Shown here: positions 1-7,512 of the stretch, in pieces
How the letters are laid out: every line of letters begins with the position of its first letter
How positions within the stretch are numbered: position 1 is the first letter of the stretch
NCBI RefSeq assembly: GCF_014526325.1
Contig: NZ_JACNMJ010000001.1
Location: 186,001-250,000 of the forward strand
Origin: Psychroserpens algicola
GTDB lineage: Bacteria; Bacteroidota; Bacteroidia; Flavobacteriales; Flavobacteriaceae
DNA: 64,000 nucleotides
Reading direction: 5' to 3'
Program-made: the position numbers and the translations under genes
The notes under the pieces: generated by a model
Seen by the model: only the letters and a program-made list of their open reading frames with translations
The model's database searches: none
Told to the model about the DNA's origin: nothing

Positions 1-111
1 TTCGACCCAGAGCAACTTGCCGTTCAAGGCAATAATTTTGTGAGTGGCGTTGAAGATATGAGTTATGCGACGTCACGTAGTATCGGATTTAAAGCTGGGT
101 TTAATTTCTAA
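1..111 (+). CDS. SusC/RagA-type TonB-dependent receptor, C-terminal end only
   Basis: The first 36 codons run open from the window edge to TAA at 109-111 and end in alternating polar and aromatic residues finishing GFKAGFNF. A terminal Phe on an amphipathic last strand is typical of outer-membrane beta-barrels. The SusD-like gene starts 11 bp later, and SusC/SusD genes are normally paired in this order, so this is most likely the tail of a SusC-type TonB-dependent receptor. The rest lies outside the window. The family assignment rests mainly on the neighbour. Confidence 0.7.
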   Translation, partial: FDPEQLAVQGNNFVSGVEDMSYATSRSIGFKAGFNF

Positions 112-121
112 AAAAAAGATT

Positions 122-1564
122 ATGAAAAACATTAAATATATATTCATTTTACTAAGTTTTTTCGCAACCCTAAGTTGTACTAAAGACTTCGAAGACATTA
201 ATACCAATCCGAATGCTCCAGGAATAGTACAACCCAGTTTACTACTTCGTCAGGTCATTTACGATTTTGGTGAAAATATGAGTTACGAAGGCTTTGTGGC
301 TGGCGATTTACTTTCACAACATCGAACCGCTTTAGATTTCAACCTGTTTGATCGGCATGCTTTAAAATCACCACAATTGGGTGGTAATCCGTGGCCAGTT
401 TTTTACACAAATCTTCGGGATAATGAGATTATATTAAACCAAGCCAGAACCGTTGAAACCTTTTCGGTTTATGAGGGTCCAGCACTCATTTTAAAAGCCT
501 ATATGGCTGCAGGTTTAACCGATTTATTTGGTGATGTTCCTTATTTTGAAGCTTTTAATGGCGTCAATGGAACTGTAACACCTGCTTACGATTTACAAGA
601 AGACATTTACTTGGACGACAACGGGATTTTAGATAATCTCGACAAAGGCATTACAGCCATCGAAAATTACACCGATGTTATTCCGCTGGAAGGTGATATA
701 TTATTTGATGGTGATTTAAACGCCTGGATACGGTTTGCTAATTCATTAAAAATAAAACACCTACTTCGTATATCTCAGCAAGTGGATGTTTCCGAAGCGC
801 TTCAAACTATTTTTAACGACGGAAACTATATTATTTCTAACGATCAAAATGCCATTTTTAATTTCACCAATACAGATCCTAACAGTTTTCGGTTAGCGCA
901 GTTGCGCATTGGCGACTTTAATAATTTTGTCTTGTCTGAAACTATGGAAGACCTTTTAACCGATTTAAATGACACAAGAATTGAAACACTTTTCAGACCC
1001 TTTTCAAATTCGGATGCAAATGAGTTTAACGGATTACTAAACGGAATTGACCCTTCGGAAACTACGGTAGCTTTAGCCGATTATTCCTTAGCTGGAACTA
1101 TGTTTCGCGAAGACACATCGACACTAGATGCTAATTTTATAACCGCTTGGGAAGTTCAATTTGCACTGGCCGAAGCGGCTGCTAGAAATCTCATTGCAGC
1201 AGATGCTCAAGCACTTTATGAACAAGGTGTGGTACTCGCCTTCGATTACTGGAATACCGAAATGCCTTCAAATTATTTAACAGGAAATGCGGCCTTCAAT
1301 GCTCCTGATACTACACCTGTACAGCAAATCATCACACAAAAATGGATTGCCAATGTGATTAATGGTTATGAAGGCTGGATTGAATATCGCAGAACAGGAT
1401 TTCCAGCATTGCGAACTATTTCAGCAAGTTTCAATAATGATATTATTCCGACTCGTATGCCTTATCCCGCTGAAGAAGAAGCTTTAAATAACGAAAATTA
1501 TACAGTTGCTGCGGCTGCAACCAATGATAACAGTATTAATGTTCCCGTTTGGTGGAATGAATAA
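122..1564 (+). CDS. SusD/RagB-like outer-membrane nutrient-binding lipoprotein
   Basis: 480 aa. The start at ATG 122 is preferred over an in-frame codon at 65 because it gives a clean lipoprotein signal (hydrophobic stretch, then LSC with Cys19) and does not overlap the receptor gene. The mature N-terminus reads TKDFEDINTNPNAPG, the hallmark opening of the SusD-like_2 group. Such lipoproteins cap a SusC barrel and bind the ligand at the cell surface. It follows the receptor tail by 11 bp and precedes a sodium symporter by 5 bp, suggesting one uptake unit: outer membrane by SusCD, inner membrane by the symporter. The ligand is unknown; it need not be a glycan, as downstream genes suggest a modified nucleoside or ribose compound. 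Confidence 0.88.
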   Translation: MKNIKYIFILLSFFATLSCTKDFEDINTNPNAPGIVQPSLLLRQVIYDFGENMSYEGFVAGDLLSQHRTALDFNLFDRHALKSPQLGGNPWPVFYTNLRDNEIILNQARTVETFSVYEGPALILKAYMAAGLTDLFGDVPYFEAFNGVNGTVTPAYDLQEDIYLDDNGILDNLDKGITAIENYTDVIPLEGDILFDGDLNAWIRFANSLKIKHLLRISQQVDVSEALQTIFNDGNYIISNDQNAIFNFTNTDPNSFRLAQLRIGDFNNFVLSETMEDLLTDLNDTRIETLFRPFSNSDANEFNGLLNGIDPSETTVALADYSLAGTMFREDTSTLDANFITAWEVQFALAEAAARNLIAADAQALYEQGVVLAFDYWNTEMPSNYLTGNAAFNAPDTTPVQQIITQKWIANVINGYEGWIEYRRTGFPALRTISASFNNDIIPTRMPYPAEEEALNNENYTVAAAATNDNSINVPVWWNE

Positions 1565-1569
1565 ATAAT

Positions 1570-2904
1570 ATGGAAACACTACACTGGCAATGGACCTTAA
1601 TAATCGTATCAAGTTTGATACTGTTCTTGGTGTCGCCTTTAGCAAAAACCAGAGATCAGTTTTTTAAAGCTGTAAACAACCGAAAAGCACCCAATACGTT
1701 AGTACTTACTGGTAGTTTAATTATCTCATGGATTTTTGCTAAAAGTATCACCAATGCAGCAAATCTCGGACTCGATTTTGGGATAGTTGGTGGTGTGGCT
1801 TATGCTGGTTATTATTTGTCGTTTGCGGTTGCCGGACTTCTTATTTACCAGATGCGAACTAAAGGTGGTTTTGAAAGTATTCATCAGTTTTTAAGTTCGA
1901 AATTTGGAAAAGGTGCAATGGCCATTTTTTCTATTCTTATTGCTATTCGGTTGTTTAATGAAGTATGGAGTAACACCATGGTTATTGGAAGTTATTTTGG
2001 TAATACCGGAAGCCTGCCTTACTACACAGCCATTATTGTATTTACCGTTCTCACATTGGCTTATGCCATTAAAGGCGGATTGAGTAGTTCGATATTTACA
2101 GATGTCATACAAATGGTCCTGTTTTCGGTATTATTGATTGTCATATTATGGAATGTCTTCTCTGCCGATGATTTTTCAGTGCAGACAGTAGTTTCCTCCG
2201 GAACCTGGAGTTTTGAACTAGGACTCAATTTATTTTTTGCCGCTATTATTCAGTCATTTAGCTATCCGTTTCACGATCCCGTTTTAACTGATCGCGCGTT
2301 TATTAGCTCCCCAAAAGTAACCCGTCGAAGCTTTATATTGGCTAGCATTTTGGGCGCTTTATGTATTGTCTTATTTAGTCTTATTGGTGTTTATGCACAG
2401 TCACAAGGCATGAATGGTCAGGCAGCTGTTGAAGTTGGAAAAGCCTTTGGTGTTGTTATTTTACTGGTGATTAATTTCATCATGATTACCTCAGCAGCAT
2501 CCACCTTAGATTCTACATTTTCATCATTTTCCAAATTGCTGGCTATCGATTTAAATATGGGAAAAGATCTCTCGTTTGGTCGTGCCAGTATGGCTGCCAT
2601 TGCCATTTTAGGAACACTACCTGTTTTTCTAGATGCTGAAATCTTATCGGCAACGACCATTTCTGGAACCATGGTTATAGGCTTAACACCTGTATTTGTG
2701 TTTTGGAATATGAAAGTACCGAAAGTTAGTTTTTACTTGAGTGTTATCTGCGGATTGCTATTTGGGTTTGTACTAGTATTTGAGTTATTTCCTAAAGCTT
2801 TAATCCTTACTGAAGGTAAATACGCCGATTTACTTTGGGTTAATGTTTGGGGCATTTTAAGTTGTATCATTTTATATATCATACCAAAATGGATAAAAAA
2901 ATAG
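1570..2904 (+). CDS. Sodium:solute symporter (SSS family)
   Basis: 444 aa with about 12-13 hydrophobic segments and no signal peptide. Segments around GSLIISWIFAKSITNAAN, GGFESIHQFLSSKFGK and YAIKGGLSSSIFTDVIQ match the sodium:solute symporter fold (a bundle with broken first helix, then the family's KGGL...TD.(I/V)Q stretch). It should move a small solute inward across the cytoplasmic membrane with Na+. It lies 5 bp after the SusD gene and its 3' end overlaps the next gene by 16 bp, so it belongs to the same transcript. At 444 aa it is a little shorter than many SSS proteins (about 480-550). The substrate cannot be read from the sequence. Confidence 0.85.
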   Translation: METLHWQWTLIIVSSLILFLVSPLAKTRDQFFKAVNNRKAPNTLVLTGSLIISWIFAKSITNAANLGLDFGIVGGVAYAGYYLSFAVAGLLIYQMRTKGGFESIHQFLSSKFGKGAMAIFSILIAIRLFNEVWSNTMVIGSYFGNTGSLPYYTAIIVFTVLTLAYAIKGGLSSSIFTDVIQMVLFSVLLIVILWNVFSADDFSVQTVVSSGTWSFELGLNLFFAAIIQSFSYPFHDPVLTDRAFISSPKVTRRSFILASILGALCIVLFSLIGVYAQSQGMNGQAAVEVGKAFGVVILLVINFIMITSAASTLDSTFSSFSKLLAIDLNMGKDLSFGRASMAAIAILGTLPVFLDAEILSATTISGTMVIGLTPVFVFWNMKVPKVSFYLSVICGLLFGFVLVFELFPKALILTEGKYADLLWVNVWGILSCIILYIIPKWIKK

Positions 2905-3716
2905 ACGATATAGGAACACTTTCGGGTAAAGTATTGCTCTTTGGAGGTGTGTATAGTAATCTTCAAGCACTAGAGGCTTTAAAACAAGTTGCAGAACGCG
3001 AGCATATCTCACCCGAAAACTGCATTTGTACTGGAGATATTGTAGGCTATTGCGCGCAACCTGAAGAAACTGTTCAGTTGTTAAAACTATGGCGTGTAAA
3101 AAGTATTGCTGGAAATGTTGAAATTCAATTGCGAGAAGGAGCCGAAGATTGTGCTTGTGATTTTAGAAAAGGTTCACGTTGTGACGGATTTTCACAGCAG
3201 TGGTACCCGTTTGCACAAAGTAAACTATCTAAAAATTCTCTGGCGTTTATGAAAACTCTTCCAGATCACATCACCTTTAGATATGCTGAAAAACAAGTTA
3301 CTGTGGTTCATGGCTCCTATTTTAATACTTCCGAATTTATCTTCAAATCAACAGACTGGAAACGTAAGCAACCTAACTTTGAAACGACTAAAAGTGATGT
3401 GATTGTTGCCGGACACTGCGGACTCCCATTTCAGCAAAAAAACAATGGGAAACTCTGGCTAAATCCTGGAGTTATTGGAATGCCAGCTAATGACGGAAAT
3501 CCTAGTGTTTGGTATGCTATTTTAGAGGATGCTTCAGGAGAATTTAAGGCCAAACATCACACCTTAGACTACAACTATAAACTCACAAGCCAATTGATGG
3601 ATAACGGATTACTGCCAAAAGAATATGCTCGAACCATCGTCACTGGCATTTGGGATAATACCGAAATTTTACCTGAAGTTGAAAGTGGTTTGCAAGGCTT
3701 CGGGATTCAATTATAA
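2889..3716 (+). CDS. Calcineurin-like phosphoesterase fold, degenerate and cysteine-rich
   Basis: 275 aa from ATG 2889, which overlaps the symporter stop by 16 bp; a longer in-frame start at 2847 would overlap more and is less likely. The order of motifs is that of the YfcE/MJ0936-like phosphoesterases: residues 17-24, TGDIVGY (48-54), GN (75-76), VVHGS (139-143) and GH (175-176). However the first metal motif, normally DIH(S/G)N, reads GVYSN (20-24), GNHD reads GNVE (75-78), and GHTH reads GHCG (175-178). Most ligands of metal site 1 and the catalytic His are therefore missing. Seven cysteines are present (45, 47, 54, 88, 90, 98, 177). Either the protein is not a phosphatase or it uses different chemistry. 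Fold confident, function unknown. Confidence 0.8.
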   Translation: MDKKIDDIGTLSGKVLLFGGVYSNLQALEALKQVAEREHISPENCICTGDIVGYCAQPEETVQLLKLWRVKSIAGNVEIQLREGAEDCACDFRKGSRCDGFSQQWYPFAQSKLSKNSLAFMKTLPDHITFRYAEKQVTVVHGSYFNTSEFIFKSTDWKRKQPNFETTKSDVIVAGHCGLPFQQKNNGKLWLNPGVIGMPANDGNPSVWYAILEDASGEFKAKHHTLDYNYKLTSQLMDNGLLPKEYARTIVTGIWDNTEILPEVESGLQGFGIQL

Positions 3717-3720
3717 AACA

Positions 3721-4242
3721 ATGAAAATACAACTCATCTTTCTATTAGGACTATTCACGTTTACGCTTCAGGCGCAAGAATCGTTAGACGATTTACTGAA
3801 ACGTTATAATAAAAATGATATTCCTTACATTTCGGTTCAGGAACTCGCCATGCCTAAAACTAAGTGCATAATATTAGATGCTCGCGAACCTGAAGAATAC
3901 GAAGTAAGCCACCTTAAAGACGCTGTTTTTATTGGTTACACGCATTTTAAACTGAATGATTTTATGACTAAATTCCCTAATAAAGATGAAGCAATCGTTG
4001 TATATTGCTCTCTGGGAATTAGATCTGAAACTATTGCTAATCAACTTAAAAAAGCAGGCTATACCAATGTCCAAAATCTATATGGCGGTATTTTTGAATG
4101 GAAAAACCATGATTTTAGCATTTATAATTCCGAAGACAAAGAAACCGATAGTATTCACACCTATTCTAAAGCCTGGAGTAAATGGTTAAAAAAAGGACAA
4201 AAAGTATACCCTAAACTCTCAACTAAAAGCAACCAAAATTGA
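3721..4242 (+). CDS. Exported rhodanese-like protein
   Basis: 173 aa from ATG 3721, 4 bp after the previous stop; this start gives a clear signal peptide ending TLQA-Q near residue 18, unlike the longer in-frame start at 3625. One rhodanese domain covers about residues 30-135: DAREPEEYEVSHL is the conserved N-terminal motif, and VVYCSLGIRSE holds the active-site loop Cys-Ser-Leu-Gly-Ile-Arg with the catalytic cysteine. Rhodaneses carry sulfur as a persulfide, and some members reduce or bind arsenate. The C-terminal 35 residues are basic and unassigned. The location outside the cytoplasm is inferred from the signal peptide. Confidence 0.85.
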   Translation: MKIQLIFLLGLFTFTLQAQESLDDLLKRYNKNDIPYISVQELAMPKTKCIILDAREPEEYEVSHLKDAVFIGYTHFKLNDFMTKFPNKDEAIVVYCSLGIRSETIANQLKKAGYTNVQNLYGGIFEWKNHDFSIYNSEDKETDSIHTYSKAWSKWLKKGQKVYPKLSTKSNQN

Positions 4243-4847
4243 AAAACGCCTTAATTATATTTACGAGAAATCCTGAACTCGGTAAATGCAAAACACGCTT
4301 AGCCCAAACTCTTGGCGATGTATCAGCACTTCATATCTATAAATATTTGCTTCAGCATACTGCAAATGTAGCTAAGACTGTAAAGTCAGATCGCTATGTA
4401 TTCTATTCTGAAACTATCAATCCTAATGATATTTGGAGCGGTGACTATTTCAGCAAAAAACAGCAAAAGGGTGAGGATTTAGGAGAACGCATGCATCATG
4501 CTTTTAACGAATTATTAGATTCGGGTTACGAAAAAGTCATCATCATTGGCAGTGATTTATTAGATCTAAACGCAGCCATCATTGAACAAGCCTTTTCAGA
4601 ATTAGAGGCTAATGATGTGGTTATTGGTCCTGCTGTAGATGGTGGTTATTACCTGTTAGGAATGAAAACCTTACATCCTGAATTATTTAAAAACAAAGCC
4701 TGGGGCACAGAAACAGTTCGTCGTGACACTTTAAAAAATTTACAAAATAGTAAAGTCTTTTTACTGAAAGAATTGAATGATATTGATACATTTGAAGACA
4801 TGAAACATTATGACCAACTCAAACAATTTTACACCACCAATGATTAA
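4239..4847 (+). CDS. TIGR04282-type glycosyltransferase/nucleotidyltransferase-like protein (arsenosugar-associated)
   Basis: 202 aa. The start is TTG 4239, whose last two bases lie in the preceding TGA (TTGA overlap), implying translational coupling. The N-terminus ALIIFTRNPELGKCKTRLA is the diagnostic opening of the TIGR04282 family, followed by GEDLGERM, IIGSDLLDL (a DxD-like site) and GPAVDGGYYLLG. The fold is the GT-A/CofC type that binds a sugar- or nucleoside-diphosphate. This family and TIGR04283 were first noted beside radical-SAM/seleno-domain genes and are now annotated as arsenosugar-biosynthesis glycosyltransferases. The canonical IGSDCP reads IGSDLL here. A TIGR04283 gene follows at 6753. 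The exact reaction is not proven. Confidence 0.82.
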   Translation: MKNALIIFTRNPELGKCKTRLAQTLGDVSALHIYKYLLQHTANVAKTVKSDRYVFYSETINPNDIWSGDYFSKKQQKGEDLGERMHHAFNELLDSGYEKVIIIGSDLLDLNAAIIEQAFSELEANDVVIGPAVDGGYYLLGMKTLHPELFKNKAWGTETVRRDTLKNLQNSKVFLLKELNDIDTFEDMKHYDQLKQFYTTND

Positions 4848-5652
4848 ATTTATTACTGAAACAGCCGATTATTTAAAATCTAAAGGTTTTGACAATCCTG
4901 AAATTGGTATTATTCTGGGCACAGGTTTAGGCCAGTTAACCAATGACATTGATATAATTCAGGAAGTGAGCTACAATCACATTCCAAACTTCCCAACAGC
5001 TACTGTAGAGTTTCATAAAGGCAAACTCATTTATGGAACCTTAGGCGATAAAAAGGTCATAGTTATGCAAGGTCGATTTCATGTTTATGAAGGCTATACG
5101 CTTCAAGATGTGACTTATCCTGTTCGCGTCATGAAAGCTTTAGGTATTTCAACTTTATTGGTTTCTAATGCATCTGGAGCCATTAATTTAAACTTTAAAA
5201 AGGGTGAATTGATGCTTATTGACGATCATATTAATCTACAAGGTAGTTCGCCTCTTGCGTTTAAAGGCGTTGCCGAATTAGGTGAACGTTTTGCCGATAT
5301 GAGTGCACCTTATAACCTCGAGATTAATGCTAAATTTAAAGCGATTGCTAAGACGCATAATATCAAACTTCATGAAGGTGTTTATGCCAGTGTTGTTGGT
5401 CCGCAATTAGAAACCCGAGCCGAGTACCGCATGCTTAAAATTATTGGTGCCGATGCAGTTGGCATGAGTACAGTCCCTGAGATTATCGTTGCCAATCATT
5501 TAAATCTTAAAGCTGCAGCGATTTCGGTGCTAACCGACGAGTGTGATCCCGACAACTTAAAGCCTGTTGATATTGGAGAAATTATTGCTATGGCTGGAAA
5601 AGCCGAACCAGACATGATTACCTTATTTACCGAATTGATAAAGATCTTATAA
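4840..5652 (+). CDS. Purine-nucleoside phosphorylase family protein (PNP/MTAP family)
   Basis: 270 aa from ATG 4840, overlapping the previous stop by 8 bp (ATGATTAA); an in-frame ATG at 4810 would add ten residues that do not look like the family. Motifs of the trimeric PNP/MTAP family are complete: LGTGLGQL phosphate loop (26-33), NFPTATVEFHKGKL (50-63), VSNASGAIN (108-116), GPQLETRAEYRM with the purine-binding Glu (about 191) and GMSTVPE (208-214). At the position of human PNP Asn243 it has Asp233 (LTDECDPD), as methylthioadenosine phosphorylase does, which favours a 6-aminopurine. It may remove adenine from an adenosyl compound; this is inference. It is the last gene before a strong terminator. 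Confidence 0.85.
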   Translation: MIKFITETADYLKSKGFDNPEIGIILGTGLGQLTNDIDIIQEVSYNHIPNFPTATVEFHKGKLIYGTLGDKKVIVMQGRFHVYEGYTLQDVTYPVRVMKALGISTLLVSNASGAINLNFKKGELMLIDDHINLQGSSPLAFKGVAELGERFADMSAPYNLEINAKFKAIAKTHNIKLHEGVYASVVGPQLETRAEYRMLKIIGADAVGMSTVPEIIVANHLNLKAAAISVLTDECDPDNLKPVDIGEIIAMAGKAEPDMITLFTELIKIL

Positions 5653-5690
5653 TGATTCGAAATTGTTATTACAATTGAAAATCTAATAGC

Positions 5691-5720
5691 AAAAGGAGCT
5701 TAATTAAGTTCCTTTTTTTT
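5691..5720 (+). terminator. Rho-independent terminator after the SusD-to-PNP operon
   Basis: Arms 5691-5701 (AAAAGGAGCTT) and 5706-5716 (AAGTTCCTTTT) form an 11-bp stem with one G-U pair around the loop AATT, followed directly by a T run to 5720. It is 38 bp after the phosphorylase stop. The remaining bases up to 5924 show no gene and no clear promoter match. Confidence 0.85.
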
Positions 5721-5924
5721 ATTACTTCTGACTAACTTTTCTTGATATCATAGCATAGTGGTCTTATAATAATTTCCATACCTGTTAGGTTTGAAATAAA
5801 TTACAGACTAACCTTACATAACCTATTTATAGTTGTATTTTCAAAAATAACACCAAAAATTATATCCGCTTAAAACCAAAAGTTAAAGATTTCCGTAAGT
5901 GTTTATAATTGAAAACCTTATAAA

Positions 5925-6725
5925 ATGAGATATTTACTTGCGGTATTACTTTTAGTGTGTACATATAGTTGCTTTTCTGCAAAAGGGCTTCCTATAAAAG
6001 AAGTTAAAGCGCCAAAGACTACAGAAACTGAAACCGAAAACATTAACTCTACATCTAACACCTCAACTACTGAGGCTTTGTTAGATCATTCATCTTGGGA
6101 TGCTTTGTTAAAAATTTACGTAGCTAAAAATGGAGATGTTGACTATAAAGGCTTTCAAAGCGATGCTCAAAAATTAGATGAATACATCAACTATTTAGCC
6201 TCAAAAGTTCCTACAAACAACTGGAGTTTGAATGAACAATTAGCCTATTTTATTAATGTATATAACGCCAATACAATTAAGTTAATTATTGATAATTATC
6301 CTACAAAAAGCATCAAAGACATTAGTAATCCGTGGATGAAAAACCGACTTAAAATTGGAGACGAAGACTACTCCTTAGCAGATATTGAAAACGGTATTCT
6401 TCGGAAAATGAACGAACCAAGAATTCATTTTGCTATTAATTGCGCCTCTTATTCTTGTCCAAAATTACTAAACACCGCCTACACTACCGACAATGTGCAA
6501 GAGCTCATGGAGCGTGCGACAAAAGAGTTTATTAATAATTCTGAAAAAAATAAACTATCGGCAATGCAACCTAAATTATCCGAAATCTTTAAATGGTATA
6601 AAAGTGATTTTACTGAAAATGGTTCGTTAATTGATTATATCAATCAATATGCTGAGACTAAAATTTCAGCATATGCTAACATTGATTATATCGATTACGA
6701 CTGGAATTTGAATGAACAAAACTAA
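5925..6725 (+). CDS. DUF547 lipoprotein (first copy)
   Basis: 266 aa. The N-terminus has a lipoprotein signal with lipobox TYSC (Cys16), then a Thr/Glu-rich linker to about residue 50. The DUF547 domain fills the rest: LAYFINVYNANTIKLII, the IHFAINCASYSCPKL stretch with paired cysteines, and the closing LSEIFKWYKSDF and YDWNLN motifs. The domain has no established biochemistry; its Cys-containing core resembles papain-like folds, which is only a suggestion. It precedes the TIGR04283 gene by 27 bp. A second DUF547 protein of similar length (no lipobox) is encoded at 16665-17372. Confidence 0.85.
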   Translation: MRYLLAVLLLVCTYSCFSAKGLPIKEVKAPKTTETETENINSTSNTSTTEALLDHSSWDALLKIYVAKNGDVDYKGFQSDAQKLDEYINYLASKVPTNNWSLNEQLAYFINVYNANTIKLIIDNYPTKSIKDISNPWMKNRLKIGDEDYSLADIENGILRKMNEPRIHFAINCASYSCPKLLNTAYTTDNVQELMERATKEFINNSEKNKLSAMQPKLSEIFKWYKSDFTENGSLIDYINQYAETKISAYANIDYIDYDWNLNEQN

Positions 6726-6752
6726 ACCTCCATTTTTTTCGTATAGATTTAT

Positions 6753-7442
6753 ATGATAAGCATTATTATTCCCATTTTAAACGAAGCTGAAACTATTGAA
6801 AATTTACTTTTTCATTTGATTGACCATGCGTCTTTAGATCATATTTCAGAAATTATTGTTGTTGATGGTGGTAGTACTGATGGATCTCAAGCTATTGTTC
6901 AAAACAGCGGTTTAAAAATCAAATTATTACATGCACCAAAAGGTCGCGCTAAACAGATGAATTTTGGTGCCAAACATGCAACAGGACGCATTTTGTATTT
7001 TCTGCATGCCGATTCTTTTCCGCCAAATCGCTACGATCAACTCATTATTGACGAAGTAAAAAAAGGGCATCAAGCGGGTTGTTTTCGTCTAAAATTTGAC
7101 AGCAATCATTGGTGGTTGCGACTCGCTAGCTGGCTCACTCAATTTAGCTGGAGAGCCTGTCGTGGTGGTGATCAGAGTCAGTTTATCACCCGAGAATTAT
7201 TTGATGACATTGGTGGCTATGATGAACGTTTTATCATTTATGAAGACAATGTGCTAATTAATGAGTTATATGCCAGACAGCAATTTGTGGTCATCAACAA
7301 ACAACTAAAAACTTCGGCACGTTTATATCGCAAACATGGGATTTGGAAACTTCAGTACCACTTTTGGACCATTTATGTCAAGAAATGGTTTGGTGCTTCG
7401 GCTGATGATTTATTTGTGTATTATAAAAAGCATATTTGCTAA
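6753..7442 (+). CDS. TIGR04283-type glycosyltransferase, family 2 (arsenosugar-associated)
   Basis: 229 aa, cytosolic or membrane-peripheral. The N-terminus ISIIIPILNEAETIENLL, VVDGGSTDGS (first Asp pair) and RAKQMNFGAKHATGRILYFLHADSFPP (long-form DxD region at HADS) are the GT2/TIGR04283 signature; CRGGDQSQFI and GGYDERFIIYEDNVL supply the acceptor and catalytic regions. The family is named for arsenosugar biosynthesis in current annotation schemes and usually sits with the radical-SAM enzyme ArsS. No ArsS or arsenic methyltransferase is inside this window; they may lie upstream of position 1 or be absent. Last gene of its unit, converging on the NAD operon. Confidence 0.85.
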   Translation: MISIIIPILNEAETIENLLFHLIDHASLDHISEIIVVDGGSTDGSQAIVQNSGLKIKLLHAPKGRAKQMNFGAKHATGRILYFLHADSFPPNRYDQLIIDEVKKGHQAGCFRLKFDSNHWWLRLASWLTQFSWRACRGGDQSQFITRELFDDIGGYDERFIIYEDNVLINELYARQQFVVINKQLKTSARLYRKHGIWKLQYHFWTIYVKKWFGASADDLFVYYKKHIC

Positions 7443-7468
7443 AAACTAACACTGCAAAAATCTCTATT

Positions 7469-7489
7469 ATGGTTAAATTTCTTAACCAT
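7469..7489. other. Perfect stem-loop between two convergent operons
   Basis: ATGGTTAA (7469-7476) and TTAACCAT (7482-7489) are perfect 8-bp arms around ATTTC. It lies between the end of the TIGR04283 gene (+) and the end of nadV (-), where a bidirectional terminator is expected, but no T run follows on either strand. Confidence 0.4.
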
Positions 7490-7512
7490 CTTCCGAAAGA
7501 ATAATATCAGAT

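Noticed and set aside
2889-3716. Frameshift or sequencing error as the cause of the missing metal motifs in the phosphoesterase
   Set aside because: The frame is open over the whole family length, the flanking residues of each motif are well kept and the changes are separate substitutions, so a frame error does not explain it.
5653-5924. A tRNA or riboswitch in the gap before DUF547
   Set aside because: Only the terminator at 5691-5720 has clear structure. No acceptor stem, CCA end or known aptamer core could be recognised.
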